Origin: Parietaria judaica
Taxonomy: Eukaryota; Streptophyta; Magnoliopsida; Rosales; Urticaceae
DNA length: 64,000 nt
Reading direction: 5' to 3'
NCBI GenBank assembly: GCA_954871525.1
Contig: OX940871.1
Location: 30,168,586 to 30,232,585 of the forward strand
This document shows, in pieces, positions 1 to 12,420 of this stretch. Within the stretch, counting starts at the first letter, position 1. Every line of letters starts with the position of its first letter. The position numbers and the translations under genes were made by a program. Under the pieces are notes generated by a model that saw nothing but the letters and a program-made list of their open reading frames with translations, was not told the DNA's origin and searched no databases.

Positions 1-2214
1 AAAAATGTCAAATAAAGAAATGCTATAAGAAATGCTATAGCATTTCGTATGGCATTTCTCGTCAACAATTTAATCCTTGCATATTTTTGCATGTGAACTC
101 TTGTTATATTCAAATTCCTATTTATAAGCCCTAAAATCATTATTTTTTCAATTCGTTCGATTTTTAGGTCGTACAAAATGTAAAATAAAGAAATGCTATA
201 GGAAATTCTATAGAATTTCCTATGGCATTTCTCGTCAACAATTTAATCCTTGCATATTTTTGCATGAGAACTCTTGTTATATTCAAATTCCAATGTATAA
301 GCCCTAAAATCATTATTTTTTCAATTGGTTCGAAATTTAAGGTTGTAAAAAATGTAAAATAAAGAAATTCTATAGGAAATTTTATAGCATTTCCTATGGC
401 ATTTCTCGTCAACAATTTAATCCTTGCATATTTTTCCATGAGAACTCTTGTAATATTCAAATTCCAATGTATAAGCCCTAAAATAATTATTTTTTCAATT
501 GTTTCGATATTTAAGTTTGTAAAAAATGTAAAATAAAGAAATGCTATAGGAAATGCTATAGCATTTCCTATGGCATTTCTCGTCAACAATTTAATCCTTG
601 CATATTTTTGCATGAGAACTCTTGTTATATTTAAATTGCAATGTATAATCAATAAAATCATTATTTTTCAATTGGTTCAAAATTTAAGGTTGTAAAAAAT
701 TTCAACCAAAGAAATGCTTTAGGAAATGCTATAGCATTTCCTATGGCATTTCTCGTCAACAATTTAATCCTTGCATATTTTTTCATGAGAACGCTTGTAA
801 TATTAAAATTCCAATGTATAAGCCCTAAAATCATTATTTTTTCAATTGGTTTGAAATTTAAGGTTATAAAAAATGTAAAATAAAGAAATGCTATAGGAAA
901 TGCTATGGAATTTCCTATGGCATTCCTCGTCAACAATTTAATCCTTGCATATTTTTGCATGAGAACTCTTGTTATATTCAAATTCCAATGTATAAGCCCT
1001 AAAATCATTATTTTTTCAATTGGTTCGAATTTTAGGTCGTAAACAATGTAAAATAAAGAAATGCTATAAGACCTATGGCATTTCTCGTCAACAATTTAAT
1101 CCTTGCATATTTTTTCATGAGAACGCTTGTAATATTAAAATTCCAATGTATAAGCCCTAAAATCATTATTTTTTCAATTGGTTCGAATTTTTAGTCGTAA
1201 ACGATGTAAAATAAAGAAATGATATACGAAATGCTATAGAATTTCCTATGGCATTCCTCGTCAACAATTTAATCCTTGCATATTTTTGCATGATAACTCT
1301 TGTTATATTCAAATTCCAATGTATAAGCCCTAAAATCATTATTTTTTCAATTGGTTCGAATTTTAGGTCGTAAACAATGTAAAATAAAGAAATGCTATAA
1401 GACCTATGGCATTTCTCGTCAACAATTTAATCCTTGCATATTTTTTCATGAGAACGCTTGTAATATTAAAATTCCAATGTATAAGCCCTAAAATCATTAT
1501 TTCTTCAATTGGTTCGAAATTTAAGGTTGTAAAAAATGTAAAATAAAGAAATGCTATAGCATTTCCTATGGCATTTCTGGTCAACAATTTAATCCTTGCA
1601 TATCTTTTCACGAGAACTCTTGTTATATTCAAATTTCAATGTATAAGCCCTAAAATCATTATTTTTTCAATTGATTAGAAATTTAAGGTTGTAAAAAATG
1701 TAAAATAAAGAAATTTTATAGGAAATTCTATAGCATTTCCTATGGCATTTCTCGTCAACAATTTAATCCTTGTATATTTTTGCATGAGAACTCTTGTTAT
1801 ATTCCAATTCTAATGTATAAACCCTAAAATCATTATTTTTTCAATTGGTTCGAAATTTAAGGTTGTAAAAAATGTCAAATAAAGAAATGCTATAGGAAAT
1901 GCTATAGCATTTCGTATGGCATTTCTCGTTAAATATTTAATCCTTGCATATTTTTGCATGAGAATTCTTGTTATATTCAAATTCCAATGTATAAGCCCTA
2001 AAATCATTATTTTTTCAATTGGTTTGAAATTTAAGGTTGTAAAAAATGTAAAATAAAGAAATGCTATAGGAAATACTATAGCATTTCCTATGGCATTTCT
2101 CGTCAACAATTTAATCCTTGCATATTTTGGCATGAGAACTCTTGTTATATTAAAATTTCAATGTATAAGCCCTAAAATAATTATTTTTTCAATTGGTTCG
2201 AAATTTAAGGTTGT
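1..2214 (+). repeat. HOR copy 1 of the left-end 13-14-monomer unit
   Basis: Position 1 (AAAAATGTCAAATAAAG, then GCATGTGAACTC and the rare AATTCGTTCGATTTTTAGG) matches 2215 almost base for base, so the period starts as 2214 bp. After about position 200 the offset is 2388, because the second copy has one extra monomer. It becomes 2400 after about 1555, where this copy has a 162-bp monomer and the second has the full one. Similarity fades near 1980. Other variants here include ATGTATAATCAATAAAATC near 650 and TTTCAACCAAAG near 700, both repeated about 2.39 kb later. Confidence 0.85.
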
Positions 2215-4440
2215 AAAAATGTCAAATAAAGAAATGCTATAAGAAATGCTATAGCATTTCGTATGGCATTTCTCGTCAACAATTTAATCCTTGCATATTT
2301 TGGCATGTGAACTCTTGTTATATTCAAATTCCTATTTATAAGCCCTAAAATCATTATTTTTTCAATTCGTTCGATTTTTAGGTCGTAAACAATGTAAAAT
2401 AAAGCAATGCTATAGGAAGTGCTATAGCATTTCCTATGGCATTTCTCGTCAACAATTTAATCCTTGCATATTTTTTCATGAGAACGCTTTTAATATAAAA
2501 ATTCCAATGTATAAGCCCTAAAATCATTATTTTTTCAATTGGTTCAAAATTTAAGGTTGTACAAAATGTAAAATAAAGAAATGCTATAGGAAATTCTATA
2601 GAATTTCCTATGGCATTTCTCGTCAACAATTTAATCCTTGCATATTTTTGCATGAGAACTCTTGTTATATTCAAATTCCAATGTATAAGCCCTAAAATCA
2701 TTATTTTTTCAATTGGTTCGAAATTTAAGGTTGTAAAAAATGTAAAATAAAGAAATTCTATAGGAAATTTTATAGCATTTCCTATGGCATTTCCCGTCAA
2801 CAATTTAATCCTTGCATATTTTTCCATGAGAACTCTTGTAATATTCAAATTCCAATGTATAAGCCCTAAAATAATTATTTTTTCAATTGGTTCGATATTT
2901 AAGTTTGTAAAAAATGTAAAATAAAGAAATGCTATAGGAAATGCTATAGCATTTCCTATGGCATTTCTCGTCAACAATTTAATCCTTGCATATTTTTGCA
3001 TGAGAACTCTTGTTATATTTAAATTCCAATGTATAATCAATAAAATCATTATTTTTCAATTGGTTCAAAATTTAAGGTTGTAAAAAATTTCAACCAAAGA
3101 AATGCTATAGGAAATGCTATAGCATTTCCTATGGCATTTCTCGTCAACAATTTAATCCTTGCATATTTTTTCATGAGAACGCTTGTAATATTAAAATTCC
3201 AATGTATAAGCCCTAAAATCATTATTTTTTCAATTGGTTTGAAATTTAAGGTTATAAAAAATGTAAAATAAAGAAATGCTATAGGAAATGCTATGGAATT
3301 TCCTATGGCATTCCTCGTCAACAATTTAATCCTTGCATATTTTTGCATGAGAACTCTTGTTATATTCAAATTCCAATGTATAAGCCCTAAAATCATTATT
3401 TTTTCAATTGGTTCGAATATTAGGTCGTAAACAATGTAAAATAAAGAAATGCTATAAGAACTATGGCATTTCTCGTCAACAATTTAATCCTTGCATATTT
3501 TTTCATGAGAACGCTTGTAATATTAAAATTCCAATGTATAAGCCCTAAAATCATTATTTTTTCAATTGGTTCGAATTTTTAGTCGTAAACGATGTAAAAT
3601 AATGAAATGATATACGAAATGCTATAGAATTTCCTATGGCATTCCTCGTCAACAATTTAATCCTTGCATATTTTTGCATGAGAACTCTTGTTATATTCAA
3701 ATTCCAATGTATAAGCCCTAAAATCATTATTTTTTCAATTGGTTCGAATTTTAGGTCGTAAACAATGTAAAATAAATAAATGCTATAAGACCTATGGCAT
3801 TTCTCGTCAACAATTTAATCCTTGCATATTTTTTCATGAGAACGCTTGTAATATTAAAATTCCAATGTATAAGCCCTAAAATCATTATTTCTTCAATTGG
3901 TTCGAAATTTAAGGTTGTAAAAAATGTAAAATAAAGAAATGCTATAGGAAATGCTATAGTATTTCCTATGGCATTTCTCGTCAACAATTTAATCCTTGCA
4001 TATTTATGCATGAGAACTCTTGTTATATTAAAATTCCAATGTATAAGCCCTAAAATCATTATTTTTTCAATTGGTTCGAAATTTAAGGTTGTAAAAAATG
4101 TAAAATAAAGAAATTATATAGGAAATTCTATAGCATTTCCTATGGCATTTCTCGTCAACAATTTAATCCTTGTATATTTTTTCATGAGAACTCTTGTTAT
4201 AATCAAATTCCAATGTATAAGCCCTAAAATTATTATTTTTTCAATTGGTTCAAAATTTAAGGTTGTAAAAAATGTCATATAAAGAAATGCTATAGGAAAT
4301 GCTATAGAATTTCGTATGGCATTTCTCGTTAACAATTTAATCCTTGCATATTTTTGCATGAGAACTCTTGTTATATTAGAAATTCCAATGTATAAGCCCT
4401 AAAATCATTATTTTTTCAATTGGTTCGAAATTTTAGGTCG
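2215..4440 (+). repeat. HOR copy 2 of the left-end 13-14-monomer unit
   Basis: Second copy of the block starting at 1. It keeps shared private variants such as GATATACGAAATGC (about 1221 and 3609) and ATGTATAATCAATAAAATC (about 3040). Relative to copy 1 it has one additional monomer at about 2390-2563 and restores 12 bp in the palindrome near 3945. Single-base differences are scattered (for example TTTTGCATGTG against TTTGGCATGTG). The match to copy 1 ends near 4380, where a GGTCGTAACCAATG monomer begins. Confidence 0.83.
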
Positions 4441-5990
4441 TAACCAATGTAAAATAAAAAAATGCTATAGGAAATGCTATAGAATTTCCTATGGCATTCC
4501 TCGTCAACAATTTAATCCTTGCATATTTTTGCATGAGAGCTCTTGTTATATTCAAATTCCAATGTATAAGCCCTAAAATCATTAATTTTTTCAATTGGTT
4601 CGAATTTTAGGTCGTAAACAATGTAAAATAAAGAAATGCTATAGGAAATGCTATGGCATTTCTCGTCAACAATTTAATCCTTGAATATTTTTTCATGAGA
4701 ACGCTTGTAATGTTAAAATTCCAATGTATAAGCCCTAAAATCATTATTTTTTCAATTGGTTCGAAATTTAAGGTTGTAAAAAATGTAAAATAAAGAAGTT
4801 CTATAGGAAATTCTATAGCATTTCCTATGGCATTTCAAGTCAACAATTTAATCCTTGCATATTTTTGCATGAGAACTATTGGTATTATCAAATTCAATGT
4901 ATAAGCCTTAAAATCATTATTTTTTCAATTGGTTCGAAATTTAAGGTTGTAAAAAATGTCAAATCAAGAAATGCTATAGGAAATGATATAGCATTTCCTA
5001 AGGAATTTACCGTCAACAATTTAATCCTTGCCTATTTTTGCATGAGAACTCTTGTTATATTTAAATTGAAATTTATAAGCCATAAAATAATTATTTTTTC
5101 AATTGGTTCGAAATTTAAAGTTGTAAAAATGTAAAATAAAGAAATTCTATAGGAAATTCTATAGCATTTCCTATGGCATTTCTCGTCAACAATTTAATCC
5201 TTGCATATTTTTGCATGAGAACTCTTGTTATATTAAAATTCCAATGTATAAGCCCTAAAATCATTATTTTTTCAATTGGTTTGAAATTTTAGGTCGTAAA
5301 CAACGTAAAATAAAGAAATGCTATAGGAAATGCTAGCATTTCCTATGGAATTTCTCGTCAACAATTTAATCCTTGCATATTTTTGCATGAGAACTCTTGT
5401 TATATTCAAATTCCAATGTATAAGCTTTAAAATCATTATTTTTTCAATTGGTTCGAAATTTAAGGTTGTAAAAAATGTATAATAAAGAAATGCTATAGGA
5501 AATGCTATAGCATTTTCTATGGCATTTCTCGTGAACAATTTAATCCTTGCATATTTTTGCATGAGAACTCTTGTTATATTCAAATTCCAATGTATAAGCC
5601 CTAAAATCATTATTTTTTTAATTGGTTCGAAATTTAAGATTGTAAAAAATGTAAAATAAAGAAATGCTATAGGAAATGCTATAGCATTTCCTATGGCATT
5701 TCTCGTCAACAATTTAATCCTTGCATATTTTTTCATGAGAACGCTTGTAATATTAAAATTCCGATGTATAAGCCCTAAAATCATTATTTTTTCAATTGGT
5801 TCAAAATTTAAGGTTGTAAAAAATGTAAAATAAATAAATTCTATAGGAAATTCTATAGCATTTCCTATGGCATTTCTCGTCAACAATTTAATCCTTGCAT
5901 ATTTTTGCATGAGAACTCTTGTTATATTCAAATTCCAATGTATAAGCCCTAAAATCATTATTTTTTCAATTGGTTCAAAATTTAAGGTTG
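4441..5990 (+). repeat. 1550-bp HOR (about 9 monomers), copy 1
   Basis: The stretch 4450-5230 recurs at 6000-6780 with an offset of 1550 bp. Shared diagnostic changes are GCATGAGAGCTCTTG, TTGAATATTTTTTCATG, CATTTCAAGTCAAC and GAACTATTGGTATTATC. The second part (5231-5975) matches 8861-9779 instead, with an offset of 3630 that becomes 3804 where the later copy has one extra monomer. The block is therefore a junction of two HOR families. It holds two monomers with AAATGATATAG and CTAAGGAATTTACCG changes that lack the plus-strand TAA stop (AAATCAAG). Confidence 0.8.
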
Positions 5991-6389
5991 TAAAAAATGT
6001 AAAATAAAAAAATGCTATAGGAAATGCTATAGAATTTCCTATGGCATTCCTCGTCAACAATTTAATCCTTGCATATTTTTGCATGAGAGCTCTTGTTATA
6101 TTCAAATTCCAATGTATAAGCCCTAAAATCATTAATTTTTTCAATTGGTTCGAATTTTAGGTCGTAAACAATGTAAAATAAAGAAATGCTATAGGAAATG
6201 CTATGGCATTTCTCGTCAACATTTTAATCCTTGAATATTTTTTCATGAGAACGCTTGTAATGTTAAAATTCCAATGTATAAGCCCTAAAATCATTATTTT
6301 TTAAATTGGTTCGAAATTTAAGGTTGTAAAAAATGTAAAATAAAGAAGTTCTATAGGAAATTCTATAGCATTTCCTATGGCATTTCAAG
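5991..6389 (+). repeat. 1550-bp HOR, start of copy 2
   Basis: Continues the match to 4441 onward at an offset of 1550 (GCATGAGAGCTCTTG near 6084, TTGAATATTTTTTCATG near 6230). From about 6390 the sequence also enters the 866-bp periodicity described next, so this is the edge where the 5-monomer unit was amplified. Confidence 0.75.
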
Positions 6390-7255
6390 TCAACAATTTA
6401 ATCCTTGCATATTTTTGCATGAGAACTATTGGTATTATCAAATTCAATGTATAAGCCTTAAAATCATTATTTTTTCAATTGGTTCGAAATTTAAGGTTGT
6501 AAAAAATGTCAAATCAAGAAATGCTATAGGAAATGATATAGCATTTCCTAAGGAATTTACCGTCAACAATTTAATCCTTGCCTATTTTTGCATGAGAACT
6601 CTTGTTATATTTAAATTGAAATTTATAAGCCATAAAATAATTATTTTTTCAATTGGTTCGAAATTTAAAGTTGTAAAAATGTAAAATAAAGAAATTCTAT
6701 AGGAAATTCTATAGCATTTCCTATGGCATTTCTCGTCAACAATTTAATCCTTGCATATTTTTGCATGAGAACTCTTGTTATATTCAAATTCCAATGTATA
6801 AGCCCTAAAATCATTATTTTTTCAATTGGTTCGAATTTTTAGTCGTAAACGATGTAAAATAAAGAAATGATATAGGAAATGCTATAGAATTTCCTATGGC
6901 ATTCCTCGTCAACAATTTAATCCTTGCATATTTTTGCATGAGAACTCTTGTTATATTCAAATTCCAATGTATAAGCCCTAAAATCATAATTTTTTCAATT
7001 GGTTCGAATTTTAGGTCGTAAAAAATGTAAAATAAAGAAATGATATAGGAAATGCTATAGCATTTCCTATGGCATTTCTCGTCAACAATTTAATCCTTGC
7101 ATATGTTTTCATGAGAACGCTTGTAATATTAAAATTCCAATGTATAAGCCCTAAAATCATTATTTTTTCAATTGGTTCGAAATTTAAGGTTGTAAAAAAT
7201 GTAAAATAAAGAAATTCTATAGGAAATTCTATAGCATTTCCTATGGCATTTCTCG
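6390..7255 (+). repeat. 866-bp HOR (5 monomers), copy 1
   Basis: Five monomers repeat at an offset of 866 bp. Markers are GAACTATTGGTATTATC at the start, CTAAGGAATTTACCG, the TTAAATTGAAATTTATAAGCC change, GAATTTTTAGTCGTAAACG and TTGCATATGTTTTCATG. The unit is 4 bp shorter than 5 x 174 because of single-base deletions. Copy 1 differs from copy 2 at a few bases, for example GGTATTATC against GTTATTATC, and GATATAGC against GATATTGC. Confidence 0.87.
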
Positions 7256-8121
7256 TCAACAATTTAATCCTTGCATATTTTTGCATGAGAACTATTGTTA
7301 TTATCAAATTCAATGTATAAGCCTTAAAATCATTATTTTTTCAATTGGTTCGAAATTTAAGGTTGTAAAAAATGTCAAATCAAGAAATGCTATAGGAAAT
7401 GATATTGCATTTCCTAAGGAATTTACCGTCAACAATTTAATCCTTGCCTATTTTTGCATGAGAACTCTTGTTATATTTAAATTGAAATTTATAAGCCATA
7501 AAATAATTATTTTTTCAATTGGTTCGAAATTTAAAGTTGTAAAAATGTAAAATAAAGAAATTCTATAGGAAATTCTATAGCATTTCCTATGGCATTTCTC
7601 GTCAACAATTTAATCCTTGCATATTTTTGCATGAGAACTCTTGTTATATTCAAATTCCAATGTATAAGCCCTAAAATCATTATTTTTTCAATTGGTTCGA
7701 ATTTTTAGTCGTAAACGATGTAAAATAAAGAAATGATATAGGAAATGCTATAGAATTTCCTATGGCATTCCTCGTCAACAATTTAATCCTTGCATATTTT
7801 TGCATGAGAACTCTTGTTATATTCAAATTCCAATGTATAAGCCCTAAAATCATTATTTTTTCAATTGGTTCGAATTTTAGGTCGTAAACAATGTAAAATA
7901 AAGAAATGATATAGGAAATGCTATAGCATTTCCTATGGCATTTCTCGTCAACAATTTAATCCTTGCATATGTTTTCATGAGAACGCTTGTAATATTAAAA
8001 TTCCAATGTATAAGCCCTAAAATCATTATTTTTTCAATTGGTTCGAAATTTAAGGTTGTAAAAAATGTAAAATAAAGAAATTCTATAGGAAATTCTATAG
8101 CATTTCCTATGGCATTTCTCG
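7256..8121 (+). repeat. 866-bp HOR (5 monomers), copy 2
   Basis: Near-identical to the preceding 866 bp: the same five monomers in the same order with the same private changes. A short-range tandem amplification by unequal exchange is the simplest origin. Confidence 0.87.
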
Positions 8122-8565
8122 TCAACAATTTAATCCTTGCATATTTTTGCATGAGAACTATTGTTATTATCAAATTCAATGTATAAGCCTTAAAATCATT
8201 ATTTTTTCAATTGGTTCGAAATTTAAGGTTGTAAAAAATGTCAAATAAAGAAATGCTATAGGAAATGATATAACATTTCGTAAGGAATTTACCGTCAACA
8301 ATTTAATCCTTGCCTATTTTTGCATGAGAACTCTTGTTATATTTAAATTAAAATTTATAAGCCATAAAATAATTATTTTTTCAATTGGTTCGAAATTTAA
8401 GGTTGTAAAAACGTAAAATAGAGAAATTCTATAGAAAATTCTATAGCATTTCCTATGGCATTTCTCGTCAACAATTTAATCCTTGCATATTTTTGCATGA
8501 GAACTCTTGTTATATTCAAATTCCAATGTATAAGCCCTAAAATCATTATTTTTTCAATTGGTTCG
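8122..8565 (+). repeat. 866-bp HOR, partial copy 3
   Basis: About two and a half monomers continue the 866-bp pattern (GAACTATTGTTATTATC near 8156, then TAAGGAATTTACCG near 8281) with extra changes such as GATATAACATTTCG and TTAAATTAAAATTTATAAG. The match stops near 8565, where copy 2 has GAATTTTTAGTCG and this one has GAAATTTAAGG. Confidence 0.82.
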
Positions 8566-9774
8566 AAATTTAAGGTTGTAAAAAATGTAAAATAAAGAAA
8601 TGCTATAGGAAATGTTATAGCATTTCCTATGGCATTTCTCGTCAACAATTTAATCCTTGCGAATTTTGGAATGAGAACTCTTGTTATATTCAAATTCCAA
8701 TGTATAAGCTCTAAAATGATTATTTTTTCAATTCGTTTGAAATTTAAGGTTGTAAAAAATGTAAAATAAAGAAATGCTATAGGAAATGCTATAGCATTTC
8801 CTATGGCATTTTTTGTCAACAATTTAATCCTTGCATATTTTTGCATGAGAACTCTTGTTATATTAAAATTCCAATGTATAAGCCCTAAAATCATTATTTT
8901 TTCAATTGGTTTGAAATTTTAGGTCGTAAACAACGTAAAATAAAGAAATGCTATAGGAAATGCTAGCATTTCCAATGGAATTTCTCGTCAACAATTTAAT
9001 CCTTGCATATTTTTGCATGAGAACTCTTGTTATATTCAAATTCCAATGTATAAGCTTTAAAATCATTATTTTTTCAATTGGTTCGAAATTTAAGGTTGTA
9101 AAAAATGTATAATAAAGAAATGCTATAGGAAATGCTATAGCATTTTCTATGGCATTTCTCGTGAACAATTTAATCCTTGCATATTTTTGCATGAGAACTC
9201 TTGTTATATTCAAATTCCAATGTATAAGCCCTAAAATCATTATTTTTTTAATTGGTTCGAAATTTAAGATTGTAAAAAATGTAAAATAAAGAAATGCTAT
9301 AGGAAATGCTATAGCATTTCCTATGGCATTTCTCGTCAACAATTTAATCCTTGCATATTTTTTCATGAGAACGCTTGTAATATTAAAATTCCGATGTATA
9401 AGCCCTAAAATCATTATTTTTTCAATTGGTTCGAAATTTAAGGTTGTAAAAAATGTAAAATAAAGAAATGCTATAGGAAATGCTATAGCATTTCCTATGG
9501 CATTTCTCGTCAACAATTTAATCCTTGCATATTTTTGCATGAGAACTCTTGTTATATTCAAATTCCAATGTATAAGCCCTAAAATCATTATTTTTTCAAT
9601 TGGTTCAAAATTTAAGGTTGTAAAAAATGTAAAATAAATAAATTCTATAGGAAATTCTATAGCATTTCCTATGGCATTTCTCGTCAACAATTTAATCCTT
9701 GCATATTTTTGCATGAGAACTCTTGTTATATTCAAATTCCAATGTATAAGCCCTAAAATCATTATTTTTTCAAT
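8566..9774 (+). repeat. Mixed monomers including a second copy of the 5231-5975 block
   Basis: Begins with a rare monomer type (TTGCGAATTTTGGAATGAG at about 8657, preceded by AAATGTTATAGC). Then 8861-9779 repeats 5231-5975: shared GGTCGTAAACAACG, GTATAATAAAG, CATTTTCTATGG, TCGTGAACAATTT and TTTAAGATTGTAAAAAATG. One extra near-consensus monomer sits at about 9440-9610, shifting the offset from 3630 to 3804. Confidence 0.8.
9465..9506. other. Representative 42-bp modular palindrome of the monomer
   Basis: Seven hexamers in the order A B A B a b a, where A is GAAATG, B is CTATAG (self-complementary), a is CATTTC (the reverse complement of A) and b is CTATGG. The dyad centre is GCTATAGC. The two 21-bp halves pair perfectly except at one position, T opposite G, where the last B-type hexamer is CTATGG rather than CTATAG. 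The element occurs with small changes in most monomers. The left half is also a 12-bp direct repeat (A B A B), so the element can both fold and slip. It could form a cruciform in DNA or a hairpin in RNA; neither is shown by sequence alone. Confidence 0.92.
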
Positions 9775-12420
9775 TGGTTTGAAATTTAAGGTTGTAAAAA
9801 ATGTAAAATAAAGAAATGCTATAGGAAATGCTATAGCATTTCCTATCGCATTTCTCGTCAACAATTTAATCCTTGCATATTTTTGCATGAGAACTCTTGT
9901 TATATTTAAATTCCAATGTATAAGCCCTAAAATTGTTATTTTTTCATTTGGTTCAAAATTTAAGGTTGTAAAAAATGTCAAATAAAGAAATGCTATAGGA
10001 AATTCCATAGCATTTCGTATGGCATTTCTCGTTAACAATTTAATCCTTGCATATTTTTGCATGAGAACTCTTGTTATATTCAAATTCCAATGTATAAGCC
10101 CTAAAATAATAATTTTTTCAATTGGTTCAAAATTTTAGGTCGTAAACAATGTAAAATAAAGAAATGCTATAGGAAATGCTATAGCATTTCCTATGGCATT
10201 TCTCGTCAACAATTAAATCCTTGCATATTTTTGCATGAGAACTCTTGTTATATTCAAATTCCAATGTATAAGCTTTAAAATCATTATTTTTTCAATTGGT
10301 TTGAAATTTAAGGTTGTAAAAAATGTAAAATAAAGAAATGCTATAGTAAATGCTATAGCACTTCCTATGGGATTTCTCGTCAACAATTTAATCCTTGCAT
10401 ATTTTTGCATGAGAACTCTTGTTATATTCAAATTCCAATGTATAAGCCCTAAAATCATTATTTTTTTAATTGGTTCAAAATTTAAGGTTGTAAAAAATGT
10501 AAAATAAATAAATTCTATAGGAAATTCTATAGCATTTCCTATGGTATTTCTCGTCAACAATTTAATCCTTGCATATTTTTGCATGAGAACTCTTGTTATA
10601 TTTAAATTCCAATGTATAAGCCCTAAAATTGTTATTTTTTCATTTGGTTCAAAATTTAAGGTTGTAAAAAATGTCCAATAAAGAAATACTATAGGAAATT
10701 CTATAGCATTTCGTATGGAATTTCTCGTTAACAATTTAATCCTTGCATATTTTTGCATGAAAACTCTTGTTATATTCAAATTCCAATGTATAAGCCCTAA
10801 AATAATAATTTTTTCAATTGGTTCAAAATTTTAGGTCGTAAACAATGTAAAATAAAGAAATGCTATAGGAAATGCTATAGCATATCCTATGGCATTTCTC
10901 GTCAACAATTAAATCCTTGCATATTTTTGCATGAGAACTCTTGTTATATTAAAATTCCAATGTATAAGCTTTAAAATCATTATTTTTTCAATTGGTTCGA
11001 AATTTAAGGTTGTAAAAAATGTAAAATAAAGAAATGCTATAGGAAATGCTATAGCACTTCCTATGGGATTTCTCGTCATCTATTTAATCCTTGCATATTT
11101 TTGCATGATAACTCTTGTTATATTCAAATTCCAGTGTATAAGCCCTAAAATCATTATTTTTTCAATTGGTTCGAAATTTAAGGTTGTAAAAAATGTCAAA
11201 TAAAGAAATGCTATAGGAAATGCTATAGCATTTCCTATGGCATTTCTCGTCAACAATTTAATACTTGCATATTTTAGCATGAGAACTCTTGTTATATTAA
11301 AATTCCAATGTTTAAGCCCTAAAATAATTATTTTTTCAATTGGTTCGAAATTTAATGTTGTAAAAAATGTAAAATAAAGAAATGCTATAGGAAATGCTAC
11401 CTATGGCATTTCTCGTCAACAATTTAATCCTTGCATATTTTTTCATGAGAACGCTTGAAATATTAAAATTCCAATTTATAAGCCCTAAAATAATTATTTT
11501 TTTAATTGGTTCGAAATTTAAGGTTGTAAAAAATGTAAAATAAAGAAATACTATAGGAAATGCTATAACATTTCCTATGGCATTTCTCGTCAACAATTTA
11601 ATCCTTGCATATTTTTGCATGAGAACTCTTGTTATATTCAAATTCCAATGTATAAGCCCTAAAATCATTATTTTTTCAATTGGTTCGAAATTTAAGGTTG
11701 TAAAAAATGTAAAATAAAGAAATTCTATAGGAAATTCTATAGCATTTCCTATGGCATTTCTCGTCAACAATTTATTCCTTGCATATTTTTGCATGAAAAC
11801 TCTTGTTATATTCAAATTCCAATATATAATCCCTGAAATCATTATTTTTTTAATTGGTTCAAAATTTTAGGTCGTAAACAATGTAAAATAAAGAAATGCT
11901 ATAGGAAATGCTAGCATTTCCTATGGCATTTATCGTCAACAATTTAATCCTTGCATATTTTTGCATGAGAACTCTTGTTATATTCAAATTCCAATGTATA
12001 AGCTTTAAAATCATTATTTTGTCAATTGGTTCGAAATTTAAGGTTGTAAAAAATGTAAAATAAAGAAATGCTATAGGAAATGCTATAGCATTTCCTATGG
12101 CATTTCTCGTCAACAATTTAATCCTTGCATATTTTTGCATGAAAACTCTTGTTATATTCAAATTCCAATGTATAAGCCCTAAAATCATTATTTTTTCAAT
12201 TGGTTCGAAATTTAAGTTTGTAAAAAATGTAAAATAAAGAAATTCTATAGCATTTCCTATGGAATTTCTCGTCAACAATTTAATCCTTGCATATTTTTGC
12301 ATGAGAACTCTTGTTATATTCAAATTCCAATGTATAAGCCCTAAAATAATTATTTTTTCAATTGGTTCGAAATTTAAGGTTGTAAAAAATGTAAAATAAA
12401 GAAATGCTATAGGAAATCCT
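9775..12420 (+). repeat. 3272-bp-period HOR, copy 1
   Basis: Matches 13047-15692 at a constant offset of 3272 over about 2.65 kb. Shared markers: CTATCGCATTTCTCG, AAAATTGTTATTTTTTCATTTGG, CATATCCTATGG, CACTTCCTATGGG, TCATCTATTTAATCC, AATGCTACCTATGG (an 8-bp deletion in the palindrome) and TTTGTCAATTGG. Only a handful of differences were seen, for example TATAGTAAATGC against TATAGGAAATGC near 10345 and TTTAAGCCC against TATAAGCCC near 11311. By eye identity is about 99%. The offset never shifts inside the block, so no indel separates the copies. Confidence 0.9.
11591..11764 (+). repeat. Representative 174-bp monomer
   Basis: This copy is close to the window consensus and useful as a reference. 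In order it holds: CAACAATTTAATCC; TTGCATATTTTTGCATGAGAAC (TTGCAT twice as a direct repeat); CTCTTGTTATATTCAAATTCC; AATGTATAAGCCCTAAAATC; an ATTATTTTTTCAATTGG tract; TTCGAAATTTAAGG; TTGTAAAAAATGTAAAATAAA; and the terminal palindrome ending CATTTCTCGT. This copy has ATTCTAT where most have ATGCTAT. On the minus strand the 58 codons contain no stop; on the plus strand the equivalent frame has one TAA per monomer, in AAATAAAG. Confidence 0.93.

Noticed and set aside
4865..5134. Plus-strand open frames of about 70-104 codons (also 6415-6684, 7281-7550, 18153-18413, 54827-55141)
   Set aside because: They appear only where the once-per-monomer TAA is lost, by AAATAAAG becoming AAATCAAG or AAATACAG or by the 39-bp deletion. 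They are two-monomer stretches, not genes.
11670..11700. RNA polymerase III B box or tRNA T-arm (GGTTCGAA in most monomers)
   Set aside because: Only the first eight bases fit, the following ATT differs from the usual end, no T-stem can pair, no upstream A box is visible, and a run of six T, a polymerase III stop signal, lies just upstream.
11591..11764. CENP-B box
   Set aside because: GGTTCG supplies the TTCG core, but the conserved A and the CGGG of the known box are absent in both the GAAATTTAAGG and GACTTTTAGG classes.
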